Assembly: GCF_040137905.1 (NCBI RefSeq)
Contig: NZ_JBEFDG010000084.1
Coordinates: 1-21,013, forward strand
DNA length: 21,013 nucleotides
Direction of reading: 5' to 3'
Source: Corticimicrobacter sp040137905
GTDB taxonomy: Bacteria > Pseudomonadota > Gammaproteobacteria > Burkholderiales > Burkholderiaceae_B
A program made the position numbers and the translations under genes. Positions 14,455 to 21,013 of this stretch are shown here, one piece after another; the first letter of the stretch is position 1, and each line of letters starts with the position of its first letter. The notes under the pieces are model-generated. The model had not been told where the DNA came from. It made no database searches and saw only the letters and a program-made list of their open reading frames with translations.

Positions 14455-15570
14455 TCAGGCTGGATAGGAGCCCAATATCTTGATGAATGCCGCTCGCTCC
14501 CTGAGTGCCTCGATGGCCTGGGAGACAGCCGCATCATCCCGGTGCCCCTCGATATCGACATAGAAGAAGTACTCCCATTGCCCGGTACGCGCGGGACGCG
14601 ATTCGAAACGCGTCATCGAGACACCATGTGCCGCCAGCGGGGCCAGCATGTCGTAGACCGCACCCGCCCGGTTGGGCAAGGCCAGGATCAGGCTGGTCTT
14701 GTCCTTGCCACTGGGCAGGGTATCCATGTTGCCGATCGCGAAAAAACGCGTTCGGTTCTGCGGATCGTCCTGAATGCCCGAGGCCACCAGATGCAGATTC
14801 CAGGCCAATGCCGCCGTCTCGCCGGCAATGGCCGCCACGGTGGGATCAGCCGCTGCGACGCGGGCAGCCTCGGCATTGCTGGCTGCGGCATCCCGCGCCA
14901 GCAGCGGATAGTTGCGCGCCAGCCAGCCCTGGCATTGGGCCAGGGCCTGCGGATGCGCCATCACGCGCGTCACGCCATCCATGCTGCCGCTGGCCGTCAT
15001 CAGGCAATGGCGGATCTCGAGCGAGCGCTCGCCAAGGATACGCAGCGGTGAAGTCAGGAACAGGTCCAGCGTCCGGTTGACGGCACCTTCCGTGGAATTC
15101 TCGACCGGCACCATGCCGACATTGGCCTCACCAGCTTCGACCACGCGAAACACTTCGTCAAATGAACTACAGGGCAGGCACTGTACGGCACGACCGAAAT
15201 GATCCAGCGCGGCCTGCTCGGAAAAGGAACCGTGCGGCCCGAGATAGGCCACAACCAGCCCACGCTCCAGCCCGCGACAGGCCGAGATGATTTCCGTCCA
15301 GACCGCCGCAACCGCCTTGTCGGGAAAAGGACCGGGATTGTCCGCCTGCAGGCGGCGGATGATCTGCGCCTCACGCTCGGGGCGCAACACGGCGTCGTTC
15401 GCGTTGAAGCGGTGCTTCGCCACGCCCACTTCCATGGCCGCTGCCGCACGCTGTGACAACAGGGTCAGGATCTGCGCATCAATGCTGTCGATCCGCTCAC
15501 GCAGCGGCTGCAGCGCCTGCTGCAGGTCTGTGGACTGCGCCGCCTCGGGTGCCTCGCCATGCTCAGCCAT
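14455..15570 (-). CDS. pheA: Bifunctional chorismate mutase / prephenate dehydratase
   Basis: A 371-residue P-protein catalysing chorismate to prephenate to phenylpyruvate. The N-terminal AroQ-type mutase helix bundle is at about residues 20-105 (LQPLRERIDSIDAQILTLLSQRAAAAMEVGVAKHRF, then RPEREAQIIRRL). The dehydratase domain is at about 110-285, with VAYLGPHGSFSEQAA, GMVPVENSTEGAVNRTLDL and the DPQNRTRFFAIG end. The C-terminal ACT domain at about 295-371 carries NRAGAVYDML and FESRP, the phenylalanine-binding signatures, so allosteric feedback by Phe is expected. A roughly 17-residue N-terminal extension rich in Glu/Gln/Ala precedes the mutase. The start overlaps the serC end by eight bases. 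Confidence 0.97.
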   Translation of the reverse strand: MAEHGEAPEAAQSTDLQQALQPLRERIDSIDAQILTLLSQRAAAAMEVGVAKHRFNANDAVLRPEREAQIIRRLQADNPGPFPDKAVAAVWTEIISACRGLERGLVVAYLGPHGSFSEQAALDHFGRAVQCLPCSSFDEVFRVVEAGEANVGMVPVENSTEGAVNRTLDLFLTSPLRILGERSLEIRHCLMTASGSMDGVTRVMAHPQALAQCQGWLARNYPLLARDAAASNAEAARVAAADPTVAAIAGETAALAWNLHLVASGIQDDPQNRTRFFAIGNMDTLPSGKDKTSLILALPNRAGAVYDMLAPLAAHGVSMTRFESRPARTGQWEYFFYVDIEGHRDDAAVSQAIEALRERAAFIKILGSYPA

Positions 15571-16696
15571 GCGTACGCTCGAACTCTTTCATGTAGTCGA
15601 CCAGCGCCTGCACGCCTTCGATCGGCATGGCGTTGTAGATCGAGGCACGCATGCCCCCCACGCTCTTGTGGCCCTTGAGCTGCAGCAGGCCGCGTGCCGC
15701 AGCGCCAGACAGGAACTCGGCGTCCAGCGCTGCATCATGCAGCGTGAAGGGCACGTTCATGCGGGAACGGAAGTTCGGGTGTACCGGGTTGCGATAGAAC
15801 CCGGTCTGGGCCAGGTAGTCGTACAGCAACGCCGACTTGGCAATGTTGCGCTTTTCGATTTCCGCCAGGCCACCCTGCTCTTTCAGCCACTTGAACACCA
15901 GGCCGGCAATGTAGATGGAATAGGTCGGCGGCGTATTGAAGCACGAACCTTCCTTGGCCACGTTGGCGAAGTCGAAGGCCGACGGGCAGGCTGCCTGGGC
16001 ATGCCCCAGCAGGTCGCGGCGCACGATGACCAGCGTCACGCCGGCTGGGCCGGCATTCTTCTGCGCACCTGCGAAGATCACGCCAGCACGACTGACATCC
16101 ATCGGGCGCGACAGGATATTGGATGAGGCATCGACCGTCAGCACGGCATCGGGCGCGCCCAGCGCAGCCAGATCGGGCCAGTCATTGAACTCGACACCGC
16201 CGATGGTCTCGTTGCTGCACAGGTGTACATAGGCTGCGTCCGGGCGAACCTGCCAGCTTGCGGCCTCGGGCACCCAGGTCCAGGGCTGCCACTGCTGCCC
16301 ATCCATCTCGAGGACAGTACCACTGCTGGCCGCAACACGAACATCACCATAACGACGTGCTTCTTTCTCGGACTTGACCGACCAACTGCCGCTCAGCACG
16401 TAGTCGGCCACGCCGGAACGGCCCAGCAGGTTCATCGGCACCAGCGCATTGGCGGCAATGGCACCACCCTGCATGAACAGCACCGCATAATCATCGGGCA
16501 CGTTAAGCAACTGGCGCAGATCGGCTTCGGCCTCATTGCAGATCTGCCCGAACTCCTTGCCCCGATGGCTCATTTCCATCACGGACATGCCACTGCCGTG
16601 CCAGTCGAGCATTTCGGCAGCCGCCTGCCTCAAAACACTTTCGGGCAGGACGGAAGGACCTGCGGAGAAATTCCAGGGACGTACTTGACTGCTCAT
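15563..16696 (-). CDS. serC: Phosphoserine aminotransferase
   Basis: A 377-residue PLP enzyme making phosphoserine from 3-phosphohydroxypyruvate. In proteobacteria it also acts on the erythronate-derived intermediate of pyridoxal phosphate synthesis. NFSAGPSVLPESVL opens the fold. FMQGGAI (74-80) supplies phosphate contacts, SNETIGGVEF (161-170) and VDASSNILSRPMD (188-200) are conserved, and the PLP lysine is Lys213 in FAGAQKNAGPAG. It is about 15 residues longer than E. coli SerC (362), with extra residues near 125-150. The ATG overlaps the gyrA stop (ATGA). The gyrA-serC linkage is seen in pseudomonads and many betaproteobacteria. Confidence 0.97.
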   Translation of the reverse strand: MSSQVRPWNFSAGPSVLPESVLRQAAAEMLDWHGSGMSVMEMSHRGKEFGQICNEAEADLRQLLNVPDDYAVLFMQGGAIAANALVPMNLLGRSGVADYVLSGSWSVKSEKEARRYGDVRVAASSGTVLEMDGQQWQPWTWVPEAASWQVRPDAAYVHLCSNETIGGVEFNDWPDLAALGAPDAVLTVDASSNILSRPMDVSRAGVIFAGAQKNAGPAGVTLVIVRRDLLGHAQAACPSAFDFANVAKEGSCFNTPPTYSIYIAGLVFKWLKEQGGLAEIEKRNIAKSALLYDYLAQTGFYRNPVHPNFRSRMNVPFTLHDAALDAEFLSGAAARGLLQLKGHKSVGGMRASIYNAMPIEGVQALVDYMKEFERTHG

Positions 16697-19359
16697 TCTG
16701 CTGCCTCTTCAGCTGATTGTTCGCCTGCCGGTGCCGGCGTCTCGTCGGTTGCCTCGGCCTCGTCTACGGATTCGTCCGCATCGCTTTCCGCCACGCGCCG
16801 CACACCAGACAGCACGCAGCCCTCGTCCACGTTGATCAGGGTCACGCCCTGGGTGGCACGCCCCATCTCGCGGATTTCCTGCACGCGGGTGCGAACCAGC
16901 ACGCCACCATTGGTGATCAGCATGATCTCGTCCTCGGGAACGACCAGAACGGCCCCCACGACCTTGCCATTGCGGGCCGAGGTCTGGATGGCGATCATGC
17001 CCTTGGTGCCGCGCCCATGACGCGTGTACTCGGAGATGGAGGTCCGCTTGCCGAAACCGTTTTCGGTTGCAGTCAGCACGCTGCGCTCTTCGTCGGAAGC
17101 CACCAGCAGCGAAATCACCGCCTGGCCGTCCTCCAGGGTCATGCCGCGTACGCCGCGTGCAGTACGACCCATCGCACGCACATCGCCTTCATCGAAGCGC
17201 ACGGCCTTGCCGGCATCCGAGAACAGCATGATGTCGTGCTTGCCATCGGTCAGTTCGGCACCGATCAGATAGTCACCCTCATCCAGGCCCACGGCAATGA
17301 TGCCGGCCTTGCGAGGATTGGAGAAATCGGACAGCGGCGTCTTCTTGACGGTGCCTCGCGAGGTCGCCATGAAGATGTAGTGATCATCGCTGAAGGCCTT
17401 GACCGGCAGCACCACCGTGACCTTTTCGCCATCGATCAGCGGGAACATGTTGATGATGGGCCGGCCGCGCGAATTGCGCGTACCCTGCGGGACCTCCCAG
17501 ACCTTGAGCCAGTAGACGCGGCCACGGTCGGAGAAGCACAGCAGGTAGTCGTGCGTATTGGCGATGAACAGTTGCTCGACCCAATCGTCTTCCTTGGTCG
17601 CCGTGGCCTGCTTGCCACGCCCGCCGCGCTTTTGCGAGCGGTACTCGGACAGCGGCTGGCTCTTGATATAGCCGCTGTGCGACAGCGTGACCACCATGTC
17701 CTGCGGCGTGATCAGGTCTTCGGTATCGAGTTCGGTGGCGTTGAATTCGATCAGAGAACGACGTGAATCCTTCGCGTTGATCGAGAATTCCAGTTTGATG
17801 GCGGTCAGTTCGTCGGCAATCACCTCAGTGATGCGTTCCGGACGGGCCAGCAGGTCGAGCAGGTCGGCAATCGTCGCCATGATGTCACGGTATTCGCCGA
17901 CGATCTTGTCCTGCTCCAGCCCGGTCAGGCGCTGCAGGCGCATGTTCAGGATTTCCTGGGCCTGCACATCGCTCAGTCGATACTTGCCATGATCATCGCC
18001 ACCGACCTGCAGCCCGAACTCGGCAGACAGGCCGTCGGGCCGGTAGGCAGCACTGCCACCAGGCGTCTGGCCGTCATCGGCACGGCTGAGCATCTCGCGC
18101 ACCAGCGACGAGTCCCAGGGACGTGCCATCAGTTCCTGGCGCGCCACCGGCGGTGTGGGTGCCGCCTTGATGATGGCGATGAAGTCATCGATATTGGCCA
18201 GCGCCACGGCCAGGCCTTCGAGCACGTGGCCACGCTCGCGCGCCTTGCGCAACTGGAATACGGTACGACGGGTCACCACCTCGCGCCGATGGGACAGGAA
18301 ATAGTCCACCATCTGCTTGAGGTTGAGCAGGCGTGGCTGGCCATCGACCAGCGCCACCATATTCATCCCGAAGGTATCCTGAAGCTGGGTATGCTTGTAC
18401 AGGTTATTGAGCACGACCTCGGGCACTTCATTGCGCTTGAGCTCGATCACCAGGCGCATGCCGTCCTTGTCGGACTCGTCGCGGATATCGGAAATGCCCT
18501 CGATCTTCTTTTCGTTGACCAACTCGGCAATGCGTTCCTGCAGCGTCTTCTTGTTGACCTGGTAGGGAATGGCGTCGACCACGATGGCCTGCCGATTGCC
18601 CTTGTCCATATCCTCGAAGTGCGTCTGTGCCCGCATCACCACCCGACCGCGACCGGTGCGATAACCTTCGCGCACACCGGACATGCCATAGATGATGGCA
18701 CCCGTAGGGAAATCAGGTGCAGGAATCAGCTCGATCAACTCATCGATCGTGCATTGCGGATGGCGCAACACGAACAGACAACCATCGATCACCTCGGCCA
18801 GGTTGTGCGGCGGAATGTTGGTTGCCATCCCCACTGCAATCCCGGCGCTGCCGTTGACCAGCAGGTTGGGCAAACGCGACGGCAACAGCAGCGGCTCCTG
18901 CTCGCTGCCATCGTAGTTGGGCCCGAAATCGACGGTTTCCTGGTCGATGTCGGCCAGTAGCTCGTGGGCGATCTTGGACAGGCGGATTTCGGTATACCGC
19001 ATGGCCGCTGCGTTGTCGCCGTCGATGGAGCCGAAGTTGCCCTGGCCGTCGACCAGCATGTAGCGCAGTGAAAAGTCCTGCGCCATCCGCACGATAGTGT
19101 CGTAGACCGCCTGATCCCCGTGAGGGTGATATTTACCGATCACATCGCCGACGATACGGGCCGACTTCTTGTAGGCGCGGTTCCAGTCGTTGTTGAGTTC
19201 GTGCATGGCGAACAGCACGCGCCGGTGCACGGGCTTGAGGCCGTCGCGCACGTCCGGCAGGGCCCGCCCCACGATCACGCTCATGGCGTAATCGAGATAG
19301 CTGCGGCGCATTTCGTCTTCCAGCGAAACCGGAAGCGTCTCCTTGGCAAAGGAATCCAT
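16693..19359 (-). CDS. gyrA: DNA gyrase subunit A
   Basis: An 888-residue type II topoisomerase subunit that breaks and rejoins DNA while introducing negative supercoils. The N-terminal breakage-reunion domain keeps E. coli numbering exactly at the start: catalytic Tyr122 (AAMRYTE) and the quinolone-determining region GKYHPHGDQAVYD (75-87) with Asp87. Position 83, Ser in E. coli, is Gln (codon CAG). The GyrA box is QKRGGRGK (576-583), and the C-terminal beta-pinwheel repeats follow (for example GTRNSRGRPIINMFPL, RTARGVRGMTL). The last 30 residues form an acidic tail rich in Asp/Glu. ParC is excluded by the GyrA box and length. It heads the supraoperon and its start has only a weak AGGT ribosome site. 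Confidence 0.98.
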   Translation of the reverse strand: MDSFAKETLPVSLEDEMRRSYLDYAMSVIVGRALPDVRDGLKPVHRRVLFAMHELNNDWNRAYKKSARIVGDVIGKYHPHGDQAVYDTIVRMAQDFSLRYMLVDGQGNFGSIDGDNAAAMRYTEIRLSKIAHELLADIDQETVDFGPNYDGSEQEPLLLPSRLPNLLVNGSAGIAVGMATNIPPHNLAEVIDGCLFVLRHPQCTIDELIELIPAPDFPTGAIIYGMSGVREGYRTGRGRVVMRAQTHFEDMDKGNRQAIVVDAIPYQVNKKTLQERIAELVNEKKIEGISDIRDESDKDGMRLVIELKRNEVPEVVLNNLYKHTQLQDTFGMNMVALVDGQPRLLNLKQMVDYFLSHRREVVTRRTVFQLRKARERGHVLEGLAVALANIDDFIAIIKAAPTPPVARQELMARPWDSSLVREMLSRADDGQTPGGSAAYRPDGLSAEFGLQVGGDDHGKYRLSDVQAQEILNMRLQRLTGLEQDKIVGEYRDIMATIADLLDLLARPERITEVIADELTAIKLEFSINAKDSRRSLIEFNATELDTEDLITPQDMVVTLSHSGYIKSQPLSEYRSQKRGGRGKQATATKEDDWVEQLFIANTHDYLLCFSDRGRVYWLKVWEVPQGTRNSRGRPIINMFPLIDGEKVTVVLPVKAFSDDHYIFMATSRGTVKKTPLSDFSNPRKAGIIAVGLDEGDYLIGAELTDGKHDIMLFSDAGKAVRFDEGDVRAMGRTARGVRGMTLEDGQAVISLLVASDEERSVLTATENGFGKRTSISEYTRHGRGTKGMIAIQTSARNGKVVGAVLVVPEDEIMLITNGGVLVRTRVQEIREMGRATQGVTLINVDEGCVLSGVRRVAESDADESVDEAEATDETPAPAGEQSAEEAAE

Positions 19360-19373
19360 ATCTACCTATACCC

Positions 19374-19415
19374 AAAAAAGCCTGTAGACCGGCCCCAGAT
19401 TGCGGGGCTAACAGG
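19374..19415 (-). promoter_or_regulatory. Terminator-like hairpin in the gyrA leader
   Basis: On the minus strand CCTGT and ACAGG (19411-19415 and 19381-19385) enclose a second stem GCCCC/GGGGC (19404-19408 and 19392-19396) with a 7-base loop. CTTTTTT (19374-19380) follows directly. This arrangement resembles an intrinsic terminator or attenuator 15 bases before the gyrA ATG. If transcription starts from the TAGAAT box just upstream, the outer stem may be only partly transcribed. Confidence 0.5.
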
Positions 19416-19417
19416 AA

Positions 19418-19423
19418 ATTCTA
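19418..19423 (-). promoter_or_regulatory. Candidate -10 element (TAGAAT) for gyrA
   Basis: TAGAAT matches five of six bases of the -10 consensus and lies 59 bases before the gyrA ATG. The -35 position at 17-18 bases (TTCGAT/TCGATG) is poor. gyrA promoters are often supercoiling-sensitive with imperfect spacing, but nothing in this sequence proves that. Confidence 0.4.
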
Positions 19424-19512
19424 TCATTGAGGTCGTAAAACATCGAATCGGCCCTCCTGTTTGCATTCCCCACTGCAAGGGTCGATTCCCCCACACCGCC
19501 GGGAAACCCACA

Positions 19513-19532
19513 GTGTTGCAAACAACCAACAC
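19513..19532. repeat. Inverted repeat GTGTTG-N8-CAACAC
   Basis: Six-base perfect arms with an 8-base spacer lie roughly midway between the gyrA and ompA promoters. Size and symmetry would fit a dimeric transcription factor site, but short repeats of this kind also arise by chance. Confidence 0.3.
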
Positions 19533-19653
19533 AGCGCCCCTGCCTGTCTCCTTATTTTGGTGTGCATCAGGATCAATCCCCGTAAAGATGGCACCAAAAG
19601 CAGAACAAATGGCTTAAGATTGCCCTCAGCACGCAGGTAAACCAGCGCAAACC

Positions 19654-19683
19654 TTGGAAACATGTTCTTGGCGTTGCTATACT
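19654..19683 (+). promoter_or_regulatory. Sigma-70 type promoter for ompA
   Basis: TTGGAA (19654-19659) and TATACT (19678-19683) are 18 bases apart, a good match to the housekeeping consensus. Transcription from about 19690 would give a leader of about 68 bases ending in the strong ribosome site GAGGAG (19748-19753), as expected for an abundant envelope protein. Confidence 0.75.
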
Positions 19684-19757
19684 GACCCCGTTTTCCTGAT
19701 TGCGGCGGGTGTTCGCTGCGAGTCAACCATCCTGCTTCAAGCTCAACGAGGAGAAAC

Positions 19758-20354
19758 ATGAATAAGCCCTCCAAAATCGCTCTGGCGCTCGCTATTGCCG
19801 CTCTGACGGCTACCGGCGCAGCTTCCGCACAGACCATCGACAACTGGCGCGATTCGTCCGGCAATGCTGTTCGCAATGGCGACGGTGAACTGTGCTGGCG
19901 CGATTCGTTCTGGACGCCCGCCACCGGCATCCCCGGCTGCGACGGCGTACCCGTTGCCCAGGCTGAAGCCCCGGCTCCCGTGGTTGCTCCCAACCCCATC
20001 GCCGACAAGGTCGTCCTGAGCGCCGACACGTTCTTCGACTTCGACAAGGCCACCCTGAAGCCGGAAGGCCGTCAGCTGCTGGATCAAGTCGCTGCCCAGG
20101 CCCGTGGCCTGACGCTGGAAACCGTGATCGCCGTCGGTTACACCGACTCGACCGGCCCCGCTGCCTACAACCTGAAGCTGTCCGAGCGTCGCGCCGCTGC
20201 CGTCAAGGCCTATCTGGTCGAGCAAGGCATCGATGCCAACCGCATCTATACCGAAGGCAAGGGCGAAGCTGACCCGATCGCCACCAACGCCACCCGCGAA
20301 GGTCGCGCACGCAACCGTCGCGTGGAAATCGAAATCGTCGGCAGCCGTCGCTGA
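19758..20354 (+). CDS. ompA: OmpA family protein, short form without beta-barrel
   Basis: A 198-residue exported protein. The signal peptide MNKPSKIALALAIAALTATGAASA is probably cleaved after AxA near residue 24. A short Cys-containing segment (CWRDSFWTPATGIPGC, two Cys that could form a disulfide) and an Ala/Pro/Val linker follow. The OmpA-like peptidoglycan-binding domain spans about residues 85-195: FFDFDKATLKPEGRQLLD, VIAVGYTDSTGPAAYNLKLSERRAAAVKAYL, then GEADPIATNATREGRARNRRVEIEI with the diaminopimelate-contacting Asp and Arg. The eight-strand N-terminal barrel of E. coli OmpA is missing. Alcaligenaceae OmpA proteins of this length are known. It is monocistronic, with its own promoter, strong ribosome site and terminator. 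Confidence 0.93.
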   Translation: MNKPSKIALALAIAALTATGAASAQTIDNWRDSSGNAVRNGDGELCWRDSFWTPATGIPGCDGVPVAQAEAPAPVVAPNPIADKVVLSADTFFDFDKATLKPEGRQLLDQVAAQARGLTLETVIAVGYTDSTGPAAYNLKLSERRAAAVKAYLVEQGIDANRIYTEGKGEADPIATNATREGRARNRRVEIEIVGSRR

Positions 20355-20360
20355 TTTCGA

Positions 20361-20397
20361 CATGCGTCACACGCCCTGCCTGCAGGGTGTGCGCATG
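20361..20397 (+). repeat. Long imperfect hairpin in the ompA 3' UTR
   Basis: The outer arms CATGCG/CGCATG (20361-20366, 20392-20397) and inner arms CACGCCCTG/CAGGGTGTG (20370-20378, 20383-20391, one G-U pair) enclose a CCTG loop, with a 3-base bulge on one side. This gives about 15 paired bases starting seven bases after the ompA stop. It is followed four bases later by the intrinsic terminator, so the mRNA ends in two stacked hairpins, which would protect it from 3' exonucleases. Confidence 0.7.
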
Positions 20398-20401
20398 ATC
20401 C

Positions 20402-20427
20402 AAAGCCCCGCCCTGCGGGGCTTTTTT
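20402..20427 (+). terminator. Intrinsic terminator of ompA
   Basis: AAAGCCCCGC (20402-20411), loop CCT, then GCGGGGCTTT and a run totalling six T. This is a textbook Rho-independent terminator on the plus strand. It separates ompA from ubiG. Confidence 0.95.
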
Positions 20428-20455
20428 GCGTCCATCGGACAGGCGCACGACACGG

Positions 20456-20461
20456 TACAAT
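20456..20461 (+). promoter_or_regulatory. Candidate -10 element (TACAAT) for ubiG
   Basis: TACAAT lies 29 bases before the ubiG ATG and just after the ompA terminator, so a promoter is needed here. The -35 position (CATCGG at 17 bases) is weak. Confidence 0.45.
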
Positions 20462-20489
20462 CACAGGCGTGTCATTTCAGGAATACGCC

Positions 20490-21013
20490 ATGACGTCCAC
20501 CGCCGCTCACGCAGCCCCCACCCTCAACGCCGATCAGGCTGAGCTCGACAAGTTCAGCGCCCTGGCCAGCCGCTGGTGGGATCCCGACAGCGAATTCAAG
20601 CCGCTGCATGCCATCAACCCGTTGCGGCTGGACTGGATCGACGATCTGTCAGGTGGCCTCAAGGGCAAGCGCGTCCTCGACGTCGGCTGTGGTGGTGGCA
20701 TCCTGGCCGAAAGCATGGCCCGCCTCGGCGCCGATGTCACAGGCATCGACCTGGCCGAGCGCTCGCTCAAGATCGCTCGCCTGCACAGTCTCGAATCCGG
20801 TGTCGCCGTCAATTACCAGGTCATCAGCGTGGAACAACTGGCGGCCGAGGCTCCAGCCACGTTCGATACCGTCACCTGCATGGAAATGCTTGAGCACGTC
20901 CCCGATCCCGGTTCGGTCGTCCAGGCATGTGCCACCCTGGTCAAGCCAGGAGGCATGGTGTTCTTCTCCACGCTCAACCGCAACCTCAAGTCTTTCGTGC
21001 ACGCAATCGTCGG
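20490..21013 (+). CDS. ubiG: Ubiquinone biosynthesis O-methyltransferase (partial, 3' end beyond window)
   Basis: The first 174 residues of UbiG, the SAM-dependent enzyme carrying out both O-methylations in ubiquinone synthesis. UbiG-specific sequence begins at NADQAELDKFSALASRWWDPDSEFKPLHAINPLRLDWI (about 13-50). The SAM-binding motif I, VLDVGCGGGILAESMA, is at about 64-79, GADVTGIDLAERSL follows, and the EMLEHVPDP motif is near 130. The frame is open to the window edge, so about a quarter of the protein (E. coli UbiG has 240 residues) is missing by truncation only. AGGA stands about eight bases before the ATG. In Bordetella the gph phosphatase gene follows ubiG; that lies outside this window. 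Confidence 0.95.
   Translation, partial: MTSTAAHAAPTLNADQAELDKFSALASRWWDPDSEFKPLHAINPLRLDWIDDLSGGLKGKRVLDVGCGGGILAESMARLGADVTGIDLAERSLKIARLHSLESGVAVNYQVISVEQLAAEAPATFDTVTCMEMLEHVPDPGSVVQACATLVKPGGMVFFSTLNRNLKSFVHAIV

Larger units (their letters stand above)
19360..19757. other. 398-bp divergent regulatory region between gyrA and ompA
   Basis: I see no gene here. From the gyrA side it holds a hairpin (19381-19415) with T-run, a candidate gyrA -10 (TAGAAT, 19418-19423), the inverted repeat GTGTTG-N8-CAACAC (19513-19532), an A-rich stretch (about 19590-19620), and the ompA promoter (19654-19683) followed by a 68-base ompA leader. Base composition is lower in G+C than the flanks, as usual for a promoter region. 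Confidence 0.7.

Noticed and set aside
16717..18960. Long plus-strand open frames opposite gyrA (349 and 323 codons)
   Set aside because: These are antisense shadows of a gene identified with certainty. Their composition is rich in His, Gln and Arg without recognisable domains, and no ribosome sites fit.
19478..19492. tRNA T-arm-like sequence (GGGTCGATTCCC) in the gyrA-ompA gap
   Set aside because: The loop lacks the proper TTC spacing. No matching acceptor stem, anticodon arm or D-arm lies within 80 bases upstream, so it is not a tRNA or tmRNA.
1..21013. Mobile element, CRISPR array, defence island or biosynthetic cluster
   Set aside because: All reading space is filled by conserved core genes. 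There are no spaced repeat arrays, transposase or integrase sequences, terminal inverted repeats or compositional breaks.

Overview
The window looks like conserved core chromosome of a high-GC betaproteobacterium, most likely Burkholderiales and probably near Alcaligenaceae (Bordetella, Achromobacter, Castellaniella and relatives). This rests on gene order (ubiG / ompA / gyrA-serC-pheA-tyrA-aroA-cmk-rpsA-ihfB / lapA-lapB-hldA-hldD-cysM), on the short barrel-less OmpA, and on protein sequences that resemble what I remember of Bordetella proteins. No database search was possible. I recognise 20 protein genes, 17 on the minus and 3 on the plus strand. I see no rRNA, tRNA, CRISPR, insertion sequence or prophage.

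Layout from left to right. Positions 62-1743 hold etfBA, the electron-transfer flavoprotein (minus). Positions 1818-2741 hold a class II-type zinc deacetylase (minus), divergent by only 10 bp from the lipoprotein lytic transglycosylase mltB (2752-3969, plus). comEA (4028-4633, minus) converges on mltB and lies just after a strong terminator. Positions 4801-9236 hold a tightly packed envelope unit transcribed leftwards: lapA, lapB, hldA (kinase-only RfaE), hldD and cysM. LapAB sets the LpxC level and hence the rate of LPS synthesis, while HldA and HldD make the inner-core heptose precursor. lapA has its own good promoter directly behind the ihfB terminator. Positions 9355-19359 hold the aromatic/serine 'supraoperon', also leftwards: gyrA, serC, pheA, tyrA, aroA, cmk, rpsA, ihfB. 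Most junctions are 4-8 bp overlaps, which suggests translational coupling. A 398-bp regulatory gap separates gyrA from the divergent ompA (19758-20354, plus), which ends in two stacked hairpins. ubiG (from 20490, plus) runs off the right edge.

SerC (serine and B6), PheA, TyrA and AroA (aromatic amino acids), Cmk (CDP pool), S1 (translation) and IHF-beta (nucleoid) share one transcription unit with gyrase A. Compared with the pseudomonad and Burkholderia version I remember, the aromatic aminotransferase gene (hisC/hisHb) between pheA and tyrA is absent.

I did not find a previously undescribed system. The points most worth a second look are small-scale: Gln at GyrA position 83, terminator-like structures directly in front of gyrA and comEA, a perfect 16-bp palindrome before the GTG start of lapB, divergent promoters buried in each other's coding sequence (HDAC/mltB), a complex hairpin in the ompA 3' UTR, and a G9TG5 tract at the left edge.
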